A stretch of DNA of 64,000 bases. It comes from Cladorhizidae sp. MBARI D1340-BT2. Lineage: Eukaryota; Porifera; Demospongiae; Poecilosclerida; Cladorhizidae. The DNA is taken from the NCBI GenBank assembly GCA_028752905.1, contig JAQNBH010000005.1, positions 7,846,948 to 7,910,947 on the forward strand, in the 5' to 3' direction. Positions 34,301 to 49,300 of this stretch are shown in pieces. The position numbers and the translations under genes were made by a program. The notes under the pieces are model-generated. The model ran no database searches, was not told the DNA's origin, and saw only the letters and a program-made list of their open reading frames with translations. How positions within the stretch are numbered: the first letter of the stretch is position 1; the number at the start of each line of letters is the position of its first letter.

Positions 34301-37300
34301 GTTGTTAATGTTGCGTTTAATATGTTGTTAATGTTGTAGTTTAATATGTTGTTAATGTTGTAGTTTAATATGTTGTTAATGTTGTAGTTTAATATGTTTT
34401 TAATGTTATAGTTTAATATGTTGTTAATGTTGTAGTTTAATATGTTGTTAATGTTGTAGTTTAATATTGTTAATGTTGTAGTTTAATATGTTGTTAATGA
34501 TGTAGTTTAATATGTTGTTAATGTTGTAGTTTAATATGTTGTTAATGTTGCAGTTTAATATGTTGTTAATGTTGTAGTTTAATGTTGTTAATGTTGTAGT
34601 TTAATATGTTGTTAATGATGTAGTTTAATATGTTGTTAATGTTGTAGTTTAATATGTTGTTAATGTTGTAGTTTAATATGTTGTTAATGTTGTAGTTTAA
34701 TATGTTGTTAATGTTGTAGTTTAATGTTGTTAATGTTGTAGTTTAATATGTTGTTAATGATGTAGTTTAATATGTTGTTAATGTTGTAGTTTAATATGTT
34801 GTTAATGATGTAGTTTAATATGTTGTTAATGTTGTAGTTTAATATGTTGTTAATGTTGTAGTTTAATATGTTGTTAATGTTGTAGTTTAATATGTTGTTA
34901 ATGCTGTAGTTTAATATGTTGTTAATGTTGTAATTTAATATGTTGTTAATGTTGTAGTTTAATATGTTGTTAATGTTATAGTTTAATATTTATAGTTTAA
35001 TATGTTGTTAATGTTGCAGTGTAATATGTTGTTAATGTTATAGTTTAATATGTTGTTAATGTTGTAGTTTAATATGTTGTTAATGTTGTAGTTTAATATG
35101 TTGTTAATGTTGTAGTTTAATTTGTTGTTAATGTTGTAGTTTAATATGTTGTTAATGTTGCAGTTTAATATGTTGTTAATGTTGTAGTTTAATTTGTTGT
35201 TAATGTTGTAGTTTAATTTGTTGTTAATGTTGTAGTTTAATATATTGTTAATGTTGTAATTTAATATGTTGTTAATGTTGTAGTTTAATATGTTGTTAAT
35301 GTTATAGTTTAATATTTTGTTAATGTTATAGTTTAATATGTTGTTAATGTTGCAGTGTAATATGTTGTTAATGTTATAGTTTAATATGTTGTTAATGTTT
35401 TAGTTTAATATGTTGTTAATGTTGTAGTTTAATATGTTGTTAATGTTGTAGTTTAATTTGTTGTTAATGTTGTAGTTTAATATGTTGTTAATGTTGTAGT
35501 TTAATTTGTTGTTAATGTTGTAGTTTAATTTGTTGTTAATGTTGTAGTTTAATATGTTGTTAATGTTGTAATTTAATATGTTGTTAATGTTGTAGTTTAA
35601 TATGTTGTTAATGTTATAGTTTAATATTTTGTTAATGTTATAGTTTAATATGTTGTTAATGTTGCAGTGTAATATGTTGTTAATGTTATAGTTTAATTTG
35701 TTGTTAATGTTGTAGTTTAATTTGTTGTTAATGTTGTAGTTTAATATGTTGTTAACGTGATATTTTAATATTGTGTATCATTATTGATGTGTTGTTTGTT
35801 AATTCAGTGTCAATGTGTTATTGTTTATGCATTATTAATGGTTGTTATTGTTAATGTGTTGTTTAATGTGTTATGTGTTATTAATGTATTGTTTGTTAAT
35901 GGTAGTGTTTATGTTTTGTTAATGTATTGTTGATAACGTATTGTTGTTAATGTCTTTTTGTTAATGTCTTGTGCTATTGTTAATGTATTGTTGTAATGCA
36001 TCGTTAATTTAATGTGTTGTTAATTGTGGTTGTTAACACGTGTATACTTAAACAGGCTATCAGGATGTTGAAAGGGAAATTCTTCGCACATGGACTAACT
36101 AAGGTTGGTTAGGTTGTTGTTGTTGTTGTTGTTTTACACTATATGCTAATGCAAGAAAATGATTGAAGAATCAAATTGGATCACATTTATATTCAGATTT
36201 ACTAACAGCGTACTTCTCTGGTTAATTTTATTGACTGTTTCAAAGTTAGCTATCACAGGACCTCATAGTCTCCCGCATGCACCGCTGCTGCAATGTGACA
36301 TGACGTGTCTTATTGTGAGAATAGAACGTGTTGCACTGCATCACTTGAATAGTCTATTTTGTGATGAACATGATGTAATGTGACATGATGCAACATTGTG
36401 AACGGACCTTAAGGCCACTACGACTACTGGAGTGGCAGGAGTCTTGTGTGCGTGTGCAGTGTGGTGAAGCACTGCTGGAGTGGCAGGAGTCTTGTGTGCA
36501 GTGTGGTGAGGCACTGCTGGAGTGGCAGGAGTCTTGTGTGCAGTGTGGTGAGGCACTACTGGAGTGGCAGGAGTCTTGTGTGCAGTGTAGGCACTACTGG
36601 AGTGACAGGAGTCTTGTGTGCGGTGTGGTAGGCACTACTGGAGTGGCAGGAGTCTTGTGTGCAATGTGGTGAGGCACTACTGGAGTGGCAGGAGTCTTGT
36701 GTGCAATGTGGTGAATAAGTTTTGAGCTGGTCCATCTATGAACAAGTCTGGCAACTTTTTCCAAGTGTTCATGGTTCACAAAAGGTGCAGGCTTTAAGGC
36801 AAATCACGAGCATGGAGTGACTCGTGGTCTCAGCAAGAATTTCTTCAACCTGCCAATAGTTGCGAGGGACTGTTTTTCCTTGCAGCTTTTTGTGCCTACT
36901 GTTTGCATTGTGAAAAGCAAGTCAGAATAAAGTAGTTCTCCACTGTCACCTGCAAACCATCATCATATGCTCTGTACATTGACAGGAATAGCTGAACAAT
37001 TGCCAGGCACAAAGGCAGCTAAATGTACGTGAAATGCTTGGCTGCTTTTTCATGCTTCTGGGAAAGTCCTTACAGCCTCTAATTTCTCCCCAGCTAGGAT
37101 GGTGGCGTACTAGGTCTTCTCTTTCCTGGTATGCAGTCACACGTTCTCTAGATAATGATTCAGAAATGTGTTGTGTGTGTGTGTGTGTTGTGCGTAGTCC
37201 CTAGTCTCATGATCTTCTGTAGCCTGATCTCTCAGCCTGCGGTGTCAAGATTCTGACCCCGAGCCACGGAATAGAGTATCTTCTCTTCCTCCTCCCTCAT

Positions 37301-40300
37301 ACATTCAAATATTGGCTCACAAGACTAGTTGCTAGCAAGTCCAGACTTTTTACAAGAGGCTTTTGCTGACCAGGCACCAGCTAACTGACTGACTACATAC
37401 GCATGCACCTTCATTGCGAATGGAAGAAGGACGTCTAAATGAGCAACCATGGCTGCTTACGGTCTAGATGGCTGACACAGATACACATTCTTTATAGCAC
37501 ACAGCTCAGGGGGTTGCCTATCACCCAATGAGTCTCCATGTGTGACACCAACCCTGCACTAATTAAGGCCTGACAAGTCCCTATAACTTATAAGTGCACA
37601 GTTTCCTTCTCAAATCTCTGCATAATTTGCATCCACTTGTGGCTGAATTGTTGAACAGTTTGTTGCTGTTGTTGTTGTTGTTGTTGTCGTCCATTTCCTT
37701 TCCTAAACTCATTTTCTCCTTTCTTTGATGTTTGTGCCCTCCCCCAGCATACGGGACTCGACCCTGCGTAAGTTATCGTAGACGATATGTAAGCATTTTA
37801 TGTCAACCATAACCATGACCATGTTTTTGTCGGATAACAGAGGATCATTGCCGCCCAGGCCTACAGGTAAGTGTGCGTGCACGTGTTTGTGTGCGTGCGA
37901 GTGTATGTATGTGTGTGCATGCATGTGACATGTGTATGTGTGTGCATGCGATGTGTTTTTGTGTGTGTGTGTGCAGGATAGTGTGTAGGAGTTTCAACTC
38001 CCCATGTGTGTAGCTGTTGCATTGTCGCAAGGAGAAATAATTGCAACACCTCTATAATGCTATAGTGGGTGTGGATGAGCACTAATTTTCATGATCATTA
38101 TATTACTTAATTACTATCCACTTTTGCCTTGATTATAGAGGGGCGTGGTCCCATCAATGAAGAGGTGAGTTCCTTCAATCAAAGAAAAAACATCTCCAAC
38201 AGTATAACGACAACAAGTATAATGATAACTACAATAAAACAGTGAACAACAACAACAACAACAACAATAGTAACAACAAACGAGTAGCGTCAACATGCTT
38301 GTTTGTGTCTAATGCTGCAGCTTGTAGGGGTGGGGTCTGATGATGAAGGTGACATTTATGACATTGTGCCCGAAGAGTTCAAGGAGGACTGCCAGCAGGT
38401 GATGGCGGAGGAAGACGAGGAGGCAGACATTTATGACACAGGACCAGGTCAGTGGCATCGTGCGAGTTGCATCCAACCTATCACCACTTTACACACCACC
38501 TCCTTACATCCACAACCTCACGCATCTGTGTACATACGCCTCACACGCTTCATATAACACGCATACCTCACATCTCACACACACACACCACACATGGCAC
38601 ATGTTACATTACACCCTCATACTCAATGCTTCAGGGGTGTCCCCTATCACTCTATAGGATGCCATGTTAATAGACATTGCATTCATATATATCTATAGCA
38701 TATGTCTTCTAAATGAGATCGCCCCTCCAATTATAACCACACAGCTCAATCTCAATTGGTAATGGAACTGCCCCTCCAGCTGTAAACACAGTAATTAGTT
38801 AGAGTAAGGTGCAGTTTGTTAGAGGAATTCACTCCATTGGGGTAAGCAAGAAAAAGCTACGTCGGACTTGGTCTAAGACAAAGCTCACGGCTAAGAAATA
38901 TTCATCCGGGAGTGCCTTTTTCTCAAAAGCAAAGTCATGCAGAATGCGTCCCAGCAGGCAAGCTTAAGTACCTGCGCTGCCTTCCTCAGCAGAAGAACTC
39001 CAGAAACACCTGGGTGGGGGTGGGGAGAGGGGGAGGGGTCTAAAACCACAATAGAAAACTAAGAAAGACTTGTGGTTATCACTTTGGAGCTCCATAGATT
39101 CTGCACACTTCACCGTATGGACTCGATTTACAGCTCAAAAGATAGGTCTCTCTGTGTGCTCTCTTTTGGTCAATTAATGGATAGTACATCGTTAGTAATC
39201 TGATGGAGTCTGGCTTACTCGTCTAGAATGTTTTAGTTGAGCAGTAGGAGTTTGTGGCTTTACTGTGCTTGATGTTGCTAAAGTGGGTACCGCTCTACTG
39301 AGGCCTGAACATGCTGCACTTGTGGCTCCTGATTGGAAAGTGCTAATAAGCTAAAAAGACTGTGGAGTAAGAGGAAGTCAATGTTTTCATTAGTACACTA
39401 AAAAGTGACTATGACCACTGAAAATTGTGACGAAAGAACTTTGCAGCAATTCAAGCTCTCAGATTTTGAGGTCACAGCAGTTAACTGGTGTAGTTATACC
39501 AGTTATACCTGTAGTTATACCTGTAGTTATACACCTGTAGTTATACCTGTAGTTATACCTGTAGTTATACCTGCAGTTATACCTAGTTATACCTGTAGTT
39601 ATACCTGTAGTTATACCTGTAGTTATACCTAGTTATACCTAGTTATACCTGTAGTTATACCTGTAGTTATACCTGTAGTTATACCTGTAGTTATACCTGT
39701 AGTTATACCTGTAGTTATACCTGTAGTTATACCTGTAGTTATACCTGTAGTTATACCTGTAGTTATACCTGTAGTTATACCTGTAGTTATACCTGTAGTT
39801 ATACCTGTAGTTATACCTGTAGTTATACCTGTAGTTATACCTGTAGTTATACCTGTAGTTATACCTGTAGTTATACCTGTAGTTATACCTGTAGTTATAC
39901 CTGTAGTTATACCTGTAGTTATACCTGTAGTTATACCTGTAGTTATACCTGTAGTTATACCTGTAGTTATACCTGTAGTTATACCTGTAGTTATACCTGT
40001 AGTTATACCTGTAGTTATACCTGTAGTTATACCTGTAGTTATACCTGTAGTTATACCTGTAGTTATACCTGTAGTTATACCTGTAGTTATACCTGTAGTT
40101 ATACCTGTAGTTATACCTGTAGTTATACCTGTAGTTATACCTGTAGTTATACCTGTAGTTATACCTGTAGTTATACCTGTAGTTATACCTGTAGTTATAC
40201 CTGTAGTTATACCCTGTAGTTATACCTGTAGTTATACCCTGTAGTTATACCTGTAGTTATACCTGTAGTTATACCTGTAGTTATACCTGTAGTTATACCT

Positions 40301-43300
40301 GTAGTTATACCTGTAGTTATACCTGTAGTTATACCTGTAGTTATACCTGTAGTTATACCCTGTAGTTATACCTGTAGTTATACCTGTAGTTATACCTGTA
40401 GTTATACCTGTAGTTATACCTGTAGTTATACCTGTAGTTATACCTGTAGTTATACCTGTAGTTATACCTGCAGTTATACCTGCAGTTATACCTGCAGTTA
40501 TACCTGCAGTTATACCTGTAGTTATACCTGTAGTTATACCCTGTAGTTATACCTGTAGTTATACCTGTAGTTATACCTGTAGTTATACCTGTAGTTATAC
40601 CTGTAGTTATACCTGTAGTTATACCTGTAGTTATACCAGTAGTTATACCTGTAGTTATACCTGTGCAACGTGTTTTTAAATCAAAAGAGAGCACAGAGAT
40701 TGAGGCATGTATCTAGTTCACACAGTGTGCAGAATCTATGGAGATCCAAAGTTGAAACCACAAACTTGTTTGTCTTTTAGTGTTTATTCTGTGGTTTAGG
40801 CCTTCATTCCTCTCACAATAGTAACCATAGTAACCAACCTTCCAATAATGACCACCCTTCCAATAGCAACCAGCCTCCAATAGTAACTACCCTTGCAATA
40901 GCAACCACCCTCCAATAGCAACCACCCTGCAATAGTAACCACCCTCCACCCTTTCAATAGCAAGCAACCTTCCAATAGCAACCACCCTCCAATAGTAACC
41001 ACCCTGCAATAGCAACCACCCTTTCAATACCAAGCAACCTTCCAATAGCAACCACCTTCCAATAGCAACCACCCTCCAATAGCAACCACCCTCCAATAGC
41101 AACCACCCTTTCAATAGCAACCACCCTCTAATAGTCACTTTCCAATATGATTGCAGGCAGATTAGACTGAACTAGTTAGTAACCATGGTTCCCATGGAGA
41201 CATGACTGCAAGGTGTAAATATTGTGTGTGTATATATGAATATGTTGATGCAGGTGCTGCCGGTGAAGATCCTCAACCCTCACCATCTTGGAGCATCCCC
41301 ACGTCAATCAAGCTGCCCCCCAAGCCCAAACTCTCCGCACCCATCCCTTCTCAACACGTACCTCCCCCTGACCTTCCCCCTTATCGTAAGCCCTTTCCTC
41401 CTGCTCTGCCTCCCTCGCGCACCAACGGCATGGAGGAGGAGGAGGAGGAGGAGGAGGAAATATACGATGAGGGGGTGGGCGAGGATCCGGGGTACGTTGA
41501 AGATGTTTATGACGTCCCTGATGAAGTAGAGGAACGCGCCAAGTTGGCGGCTTCAGTGGCACATTCTACCCCTGCACCCAAGCCCCTGAAGTCTCCACCC
41601 TCACTGCTTCACGAGGAGGAGGCAGAAGAGGAAGAGGACATTTACGACACACCTCCGCAGGATAAGGAAGAGCAACGAGCACCCTCTCCTATGCCGCCAT
41701 TACCAGCTAGACCATCCAAGGTGAGGCATGCATGGGAGGAGTGTCTACGCTACACTGTGGGCGTGCTTATGCATCTATTTCTCTTTAGGTACCGCCTAGT
41801 GGGTTGGGCAATTGTTTTTGCGGATTTTGTGGTTAAAAGAACACCATAAAACTGCAGATTACTGTAATCTGAGCCAGACCTTAGCAAGTCGGTAAAGGGT
41901 CTCAATCATGAGACGACCGTTATTTATGGAATAACTGCGTTTATTGAAAACCATGCCCTCACATGAACACACACCCTCAGCGAGACTCTAGGGAGACCAC
42001 TCCTTGGATCGTGCAGGTGGTTAGTTAGCTGGCGATTTTTTCCCCCCCATGGCCCAGTTATGCTTCTTTAAAGACTTCCAAGACTGTTCCGTCATCTTCT
42101 ATTGCAGCTGCCAACATAATGTTAGAGCTGCTCTTGAATTGGAATCATTGCCATCTGCTATCAAATGCACATGCATAATTAGCAACTTAATTATAAAGCC
42201 CATCCCCCCTCCCTCCCTTCCCCAATAATTTCTTGAATTATTGAAAATCCACCAAAATATTGCCCCACGGAAATTATCCACTGGACGGTATTTCCGAAAC
42301 CTTACATCTTGCGTATGTACCCAAATGAGTGGATGCAGCTCTACTTGTGGGGAGATGTACATGTAGAGTGATAGAGTAGCACAAAGACTTGCACTCACTC
42401 ACATCATCATACTGGCATCCATTTCTCCTCCCCCCCCTCCCTCACACAACACACACACACACACACACACTTGCCACTGCACAGCCTGGCAACGTGTCTT
42501 CCAATCCTGCCTTCATGAAGAAGCCGCCTACCAGTCCACCTTTCCCCCCCACTCCGAAGAGCCCCTTCAGCAAGGCATCCACGACAAATAGATCTTTTGG
42601 CTCCAAGCCTCCTGCAGAAGCTCCGCCCATGTCCCCTCCTATGTCTCCACCTTCCCCACCTGCACCAAAGGTCAGTATTCACCCCCCTGAGCATGCATGC
42701 ATGCATGGCTCCACCCACTGTGCAGTGTGTGAAAACTCCCTCATCTGGCAGCGTGGGACCTTGGGGTGGCAGTTACTCAGAACTTGCCCAGACTTGGCAC
42801 TTAGCAACCTATAATTATACTTATGCTAGTTGTAAAAGAACTGTAAAAGCATTACAGGATACAAGTATGTAGCTGTACAATTGATTTGGGGGACTAATTG
42901 ATTTGGGGGACTAATTGATTTAGGCTTTCAAAGTTTCTATTGGGAAAATCCATCCCATAGTTAAGGCTTGCTCACAATTGTTTTAGCCATTGGATCGGAT
43001 CGTCCTATCATATCGTATCGTCCTATCATATCGTATCATCCTGTCATATCGTATCATCCTATCATATCATATCATCCTATCACATCGTATCATCCTGTCA
43101 CATCGTATCATCCTATCATATCATATCATCCTGTCATATCGTATCATCCTATCACATCGTATCATCCATGATCCTATCATATCGTATCATCCTATCATAT
43201 ATCATCCTATCACATCGTATCATCCTATCATATCCTATCATCCTATCACATCGTATCATCCTGTCACATCGTATCATCCTATCATATCGTCGTATCGTCC

Positions 43301-46300
43301 TATCACATCGTATCATCCTGTCATATCGTATCATCCTATCATATCGTCGTATCGTCCTATCATATCGTATCGTCCTATCATATCGTATCGACCTATCATA
43401 TCGTATCATCCTGTCATATCGTATCATCCTGTCATATCGTATCATCCTATCATATCGTATCGTCCTATAATATCGTATCATCCTATCACATCGTATCATC
43501 CTATCGTCATATCGTATCGACCTATCATATCGTATCGTCCTATATATGGTGCATGGTTCACAATATAATGTTATAATGATACTGATGTAATCTTGAACTT
43601 TGACCTCCACTTCACCGTCACTGGACAGCAGTGACAGCAGATCTAGCTGGAGTAGACATTATGGTTGTTGTGGACGAGAAGACATTGCTATAGGTATTTA
43701 ACATCGCTAATATATAGCTGCACCAGCGAGCAAGCTTAGCACTACTAAACCAGTTACACTGCTAGTAACTACCTAGGTATAGATAGCTTAGCTACAAGCT
43801 ACTTCTCTAACTATTAGCTACCCAAGTGCTATTGTCAGATCTGGTTGCAAAGCCACTAGCTGACTAGAAAACTACCGTCTAGGTATCTAACACTTTCAAC
43901 TTGACTTACCACCAGTTTCCAGACATTGTTCTTCGTTTGTACGTCTAGAGATCCCTGCCGCAAGCTGTACGAGGTCTTCATGGCTCCAATGAGCTTGTGT
44001 CAGTTTCCAGACATTGTTCTTCGTTTGTACGTCTAGAGATCCCTGCCGCAAGCTGTACGAGGTGAGGTCTTCATGGCTCCAATGAGCTTGTGTCAGTTTC
44101 CAGACATTGTTCTTCGTTTGTACGTCTAGAGATCCCTGCCGCAAGCTGTACGAGGTCTTCATGGCTCCAATGAGCTTGTGTCAGTTTCCAGACATTGTTC
44201 TTCGTTTGTACGTCTAGAGATCCCTGCCGCAAGCTGTACGAGGTCTTCATGGCTCCAATGAGCTTGTGTCAGTTTCCAGACATTGTTCTTCGTTTGTACG
44301 TCTGCCGCAAGCTGTACGAGGTCTTCATGGCTCCAATGAGCTTGTGTCAGTTTCCTTCCAGACATTGTTCTTCGTTTGTACGTCTAGAGATCCCTGCCGC
44401 AAGCTGTACGAGGTCTTCATGGCTCCAATGAGCTTGTTCTTGTCCACAAGCGCCATAATGAATGTTTACTCATCTAAATAGCTGACTCCGCAGTTCATCC
44501 ATCACATGCTAAATTCTAGTGTTCTGATTGGTCCAATGCTCGATGCTGGATTAGAAGCAGATCCTATTCCATCGTGTCATATCGTCCCATAGACATATTA
44601 TTGCCGGTTCACAATACGACGATACAATACCATTCTAGGGAACTGCCTTGAGAGATTGCTTTGTAGTGGGATGTCCAAATATGGGGTTCCACTTTTTTGA
44701 TTATTACACCTATTTCCCCGTTGGAGGAGTTGTATTAGGCACATGACTCCTCATTGATGTAGTGTCATATATCAACACCAATATCAACACCAATCAGAGT
44801 ACATCAAGTGGTGTGTTACTGTACTATTATATATCAACACCAATTATATCAACACCAATCAGAGTACTTCACTTTTTAAATTTACTTCTGGAAATTGCTT
44901 ATCAGCAAAAAAAAAATATGCCTGCTTCTGCCGCTTATATTAATCTTTGAAGGAGGAAGCAGCAATCTGGCTACTTGTTCTTTGAAGGAGGAAGCAGCAA
45001 TCGTGGTAAACCCTCCATACCAGAGGTTGTTTTTTGACAAACTCTGTGCATTGGTTTTCGACCCAGAGACAACTCGATGAGGATATTATGTAAGAAGCTC
45101 TCAAGGTAATAAGTTATAGCTTTCACTATAGGCAGCTAGTTTATCTAGCTTGTGACTACTTTATCTAAAGCCTTTTCATCTAGGCACGTGGTTATCCAGT
45201 GGATTGTTTAGTAAGTAAAGCCAGACAGGTGCCATTGAAAGTATCCTGGAAGCCTGAAAAAGGCTAAGAACAAGCAAACTCTTAAGCATACCAGTACTCA
45301 AGGTGGCCTCTGTCCACGTGTAGAGCCCTCCTTCAATACAGCGCTGAGAAACTAGCTACTATCCACAGTTGTAGCTATATGAGCTGCTGCTGGACTATCA
45401 ACAAAGCAAGTTCACAGATTAGAACTTACTCGGGTTATCTACTGACGTTTCTATGCAGCCACAAAAGTTTTGAGAAAGCTATAGCCACAAACTGTAGCTG
45501 TTGCATTGATCTATATAAGGCTTGGTCCAAACTGTAGCTGTTGCATTGATCTATATAAGGCTTGGTCCAAACTGTAGCTGTTGCATTGATGCTTGGTCCA
45601 AACTGTAGCTGTTGCATTGATCTATATAAGGCTTGGTCCAAACTGTAGCTGTTGCATTGATCTATATAAGGCTTGGTCCAAACTGTAGCTGTTGCATTGA
45701 TCTATATAAGGCTTGGTCCAAACTGTAGCTGTTGCATTGATCTATATAAGGCTTGGTCCAAACTGTAGCTGTTGCATTGATCTATATAAGGCTTGGTCCA
45801 AACTGTAGCTGTTGCATTGATCTATATAAGGCTTGATCAAAACTGTAGCTGTTGCATTGATCTATATAAGGCTTGGTCCAAACTGTAGCGGTTGCATTGA
45901 TCTATATAAGGCTTGGTCCAAACTGTAGCTGTTGCATTGATCTATATAAGGCTTGGTCCAAACTGTAGCTGTTGCATTGATCTATATAAGGCTTGGTCCA
46001 AACTGTAGCTGTTGCATTGATCTATATAACTTATAAGGCTTGGTCCAAACTGTAGCTGTTGCATTGATCTATATAAGGCTTGGTCCAAACTGTAGCGGTT
46101 GCATTGATCTATATAAGGCTTGGTCCAAACTGTAGCTGTTGCATTGATCTATATAACTTATAAGGCTTGGTCCAAACTGTAGCTGTTGCATTGATCTATA
46201 TAAGGCTTGGTCCAAACTGTAGCGGTTGCATTGATCTATATAAGGCTTGGTCCAAACTGTAGCTGTTGCATTGATCTATATAAGGCTTGGTCCAAACTGT

Positions 46301-49300
46301 AGCTGTTGCATTGATCTATATAACTTATAAGGCTTGGTCCAAACTGTAGCTGTTGCATTGATCTATATAAGGCTTGGTCCAAACTGTAGCTGTTGCATTG
46401 ATCTATATAACTTATAAGGCTTGGTCCAAACTGTAGCTGTTGCATTGATCTATATAAGGCTTGCTCCAAACTGCAGCTGTGCTATATAAGGCTTGGTCCA
46501 AACTGTAGCTGTTGCATTGATCTATATAAGGCTTGGTCCTAAGAAGGAAGTTCCACAAATGAAAAATAATGGCTGATATAGCCGCCAAGTTTTAAGGCCC
46601 ATGGCTTTATGTAGCCCATGGCTTTATGTAGCCCATGGCTTTATATAGCCCATGGCTTTATATAGCCCATGGCTTTATATAGCCCATGGCTTTATATAGG
46701 CCCATGGCTTTATATAGGCGGTGGGCCAGAGTGTGTTATAGCTACAAACCAGCTCCATCAATAGTAGCTGCACTGGTCAAGTCTTTGGGTGAAAACTATA
46801 GCTAGTTACTAGTTATCAAGTAGCTTCTAGCAGACATTATTATACTCAGTCAACACAAATAGGTCCAGGACAGAGTTAAATTTATGTCCAGCATGTTCAC
46901 CAGCGTTTAAGAGGTGAGAAGATTTTCACTTTGCTGTCCTGCTTTGACCACTCCCTCTAATCACAGGACAAAAATGCTTGAATGTTCCTTGAAGAAAGTG
47001 AGGAAACGAGCATGTGTCGTGTACACCACAGACATTTAGAGGACCCTTTACCTTTTAAAATCATGTGCACCAAATATAGTATGATATTAGTGCACACGAG
47101 TAAAGGGTTCCCTAAATTATATCACAAATATAGTATGATATTGGTGCACATGAGTAAAGGGTTCCCTAAATTATATCACAAATATAGTATGATATTAGTG
47201 CACATGAGTAAAGGGTTCCCTAAATTATATCACAAATATAGTATGATATTAGTGCACATGAGTAAAGGGTTCCCTAAATTATATCACAAATATAGTATGA
47301 TATTAGTGCACATGAGTAAAGGGTTCCCTAAATTATATCACAAATATAGTATGATATTAGTGCACATGAGTAAAGGGTTCCCTAAATTATATCACAAATA
47401 TAGTATGATATTAGTGCACATGAGTAAAGGGTTCCCTAAATTATATCACAAATATAGTATGATATTAGTGCACACGAGTAAAGGGTTCCCTAAATTATAT
47501 CACAAATATAGTATGATATTAGTGCACACGAGTAAAGGGTTCCCTAAATTATATCACAAATATAGTATGATATTAGTGCACATGAGTAAAGGGTTCCCTA
47601 AATTATATCACAAATATAGTATGATATTAGCACATGAGTAAAGGGTTCCCTAAATTATATCACAAATATAGTATGATATTGGTGCACATGAATAAAGGGT
47701 TCCCTAAATTATATCACGAATATAGTATGATATTAGTGCACATGAGTAAAGGGTTCCCTAAATTATATCACAAATATAGTATGATATTGGTGCACATGAA
47801 TAAAGGGTTCCCTAAATTATATCACAAATATAGTATGATATTAGTGCACATGAGTAAAGGGTTCCCTAAATTATATCACAAATATAGTATGATATTAGTG
47901 CACATGAGTAAAGGGTTCCCTAAATTATATCACAAATATAGTATGATATTAGTGCACATGAGTAAAGGGTTCCCTAAATTATATCACAAATATAGTATGA
48001 TATTGGTGCACATGAGTAAAGGGTTCCCTAAATTATATCACAAATATAGTATGATATTAGTGCACATGAGTAAAGGGTTCCCTAAATTATATCACAAATA
48101 TAGTATGATATTAGTGCACACGAGTGAAGGGTTCCCTAAATTATATCACAAATATAGTATGATATTGGTGCACATGAGTAAAGGGTTCCCTAAATTATAT
48201 CACAAATATAGTATGATATTAGTGCACATGAGTAAAGGGTTCCCTAAATTATATCACAAATATAGTATGATATTAGTGCACATGAGTAAAGGGTTCCCTA
48301 AATTATATCACAAATATAGTATGATGCACATGAGTAAAGGGTTCCCTAAATTATACCACAAATATAGTATGATATTAGTGCACATGAGTAAAGGGTTCCC
48401 TAAATTATATCACAAATATTGTATGATATTGGTGCACACAAGTAAAGGGTTCCCTAAATTATATCACAAATATAGTATGATATTAGTGCACATGAGTAAA
48501 GGGTTCCCTAAATTATATCACAAATATAGTATGATATTAGTGCACACAAGTAAAGGGTTCCCTAAATTATATCACAAATATAGTATGATATTAGTGCACA
48601 TGAGTAAAGGGTTCCCTAAATTATATCACAAATATAGTATGATATTGGTGCACATGAGTAAAGGGTTCCCTAAATTATATCACAAATATAGTATGATATT
48701 AGTGTACACAAGTAAAGGGTTCCCTAAATTATATCACAAATATAGTATGATATTAGTGCACACAAGTAAAGGGTTCCCTAAATTATATCACAAATATAGT
48801 ATGATATTAGTGCACATGAGTAAAGGGTTCCCTAAATTATATCACAAATATAGTATGATGCACATGAGTAAAGGGTTCCCTAAATTATACCACAAATATA
48901 GTATGATATTAGTGCACATGAGTAAAGGGTTCCCTAAATTATATCACCTTGTCCTAATTTGATCAGCCCCTATAACTACAAACACTCAAGGCTTCTGTTT
49001 TCATTATGTGGAAGCAGTTTTATGCCTGCTGCTTCTCATGTTACACTTCTACAAACACACACACACACACACATACACAACAACAACACACACATACACA
49101 TACACACACACAACAACAATACACACACAACACAACACACACACACACACACACACACATGGAAGATGAAATGCCATACAATGTAGAGCATTTGGTCTGC
49201 CACAATTTTTGTGGCTTTTCATCGCACAAATAACGAGCATGAGGTGAAAGCTGGTGAGCAACTTCACGCGTTTGAAACAGACAATAACATTTTTTTCATG

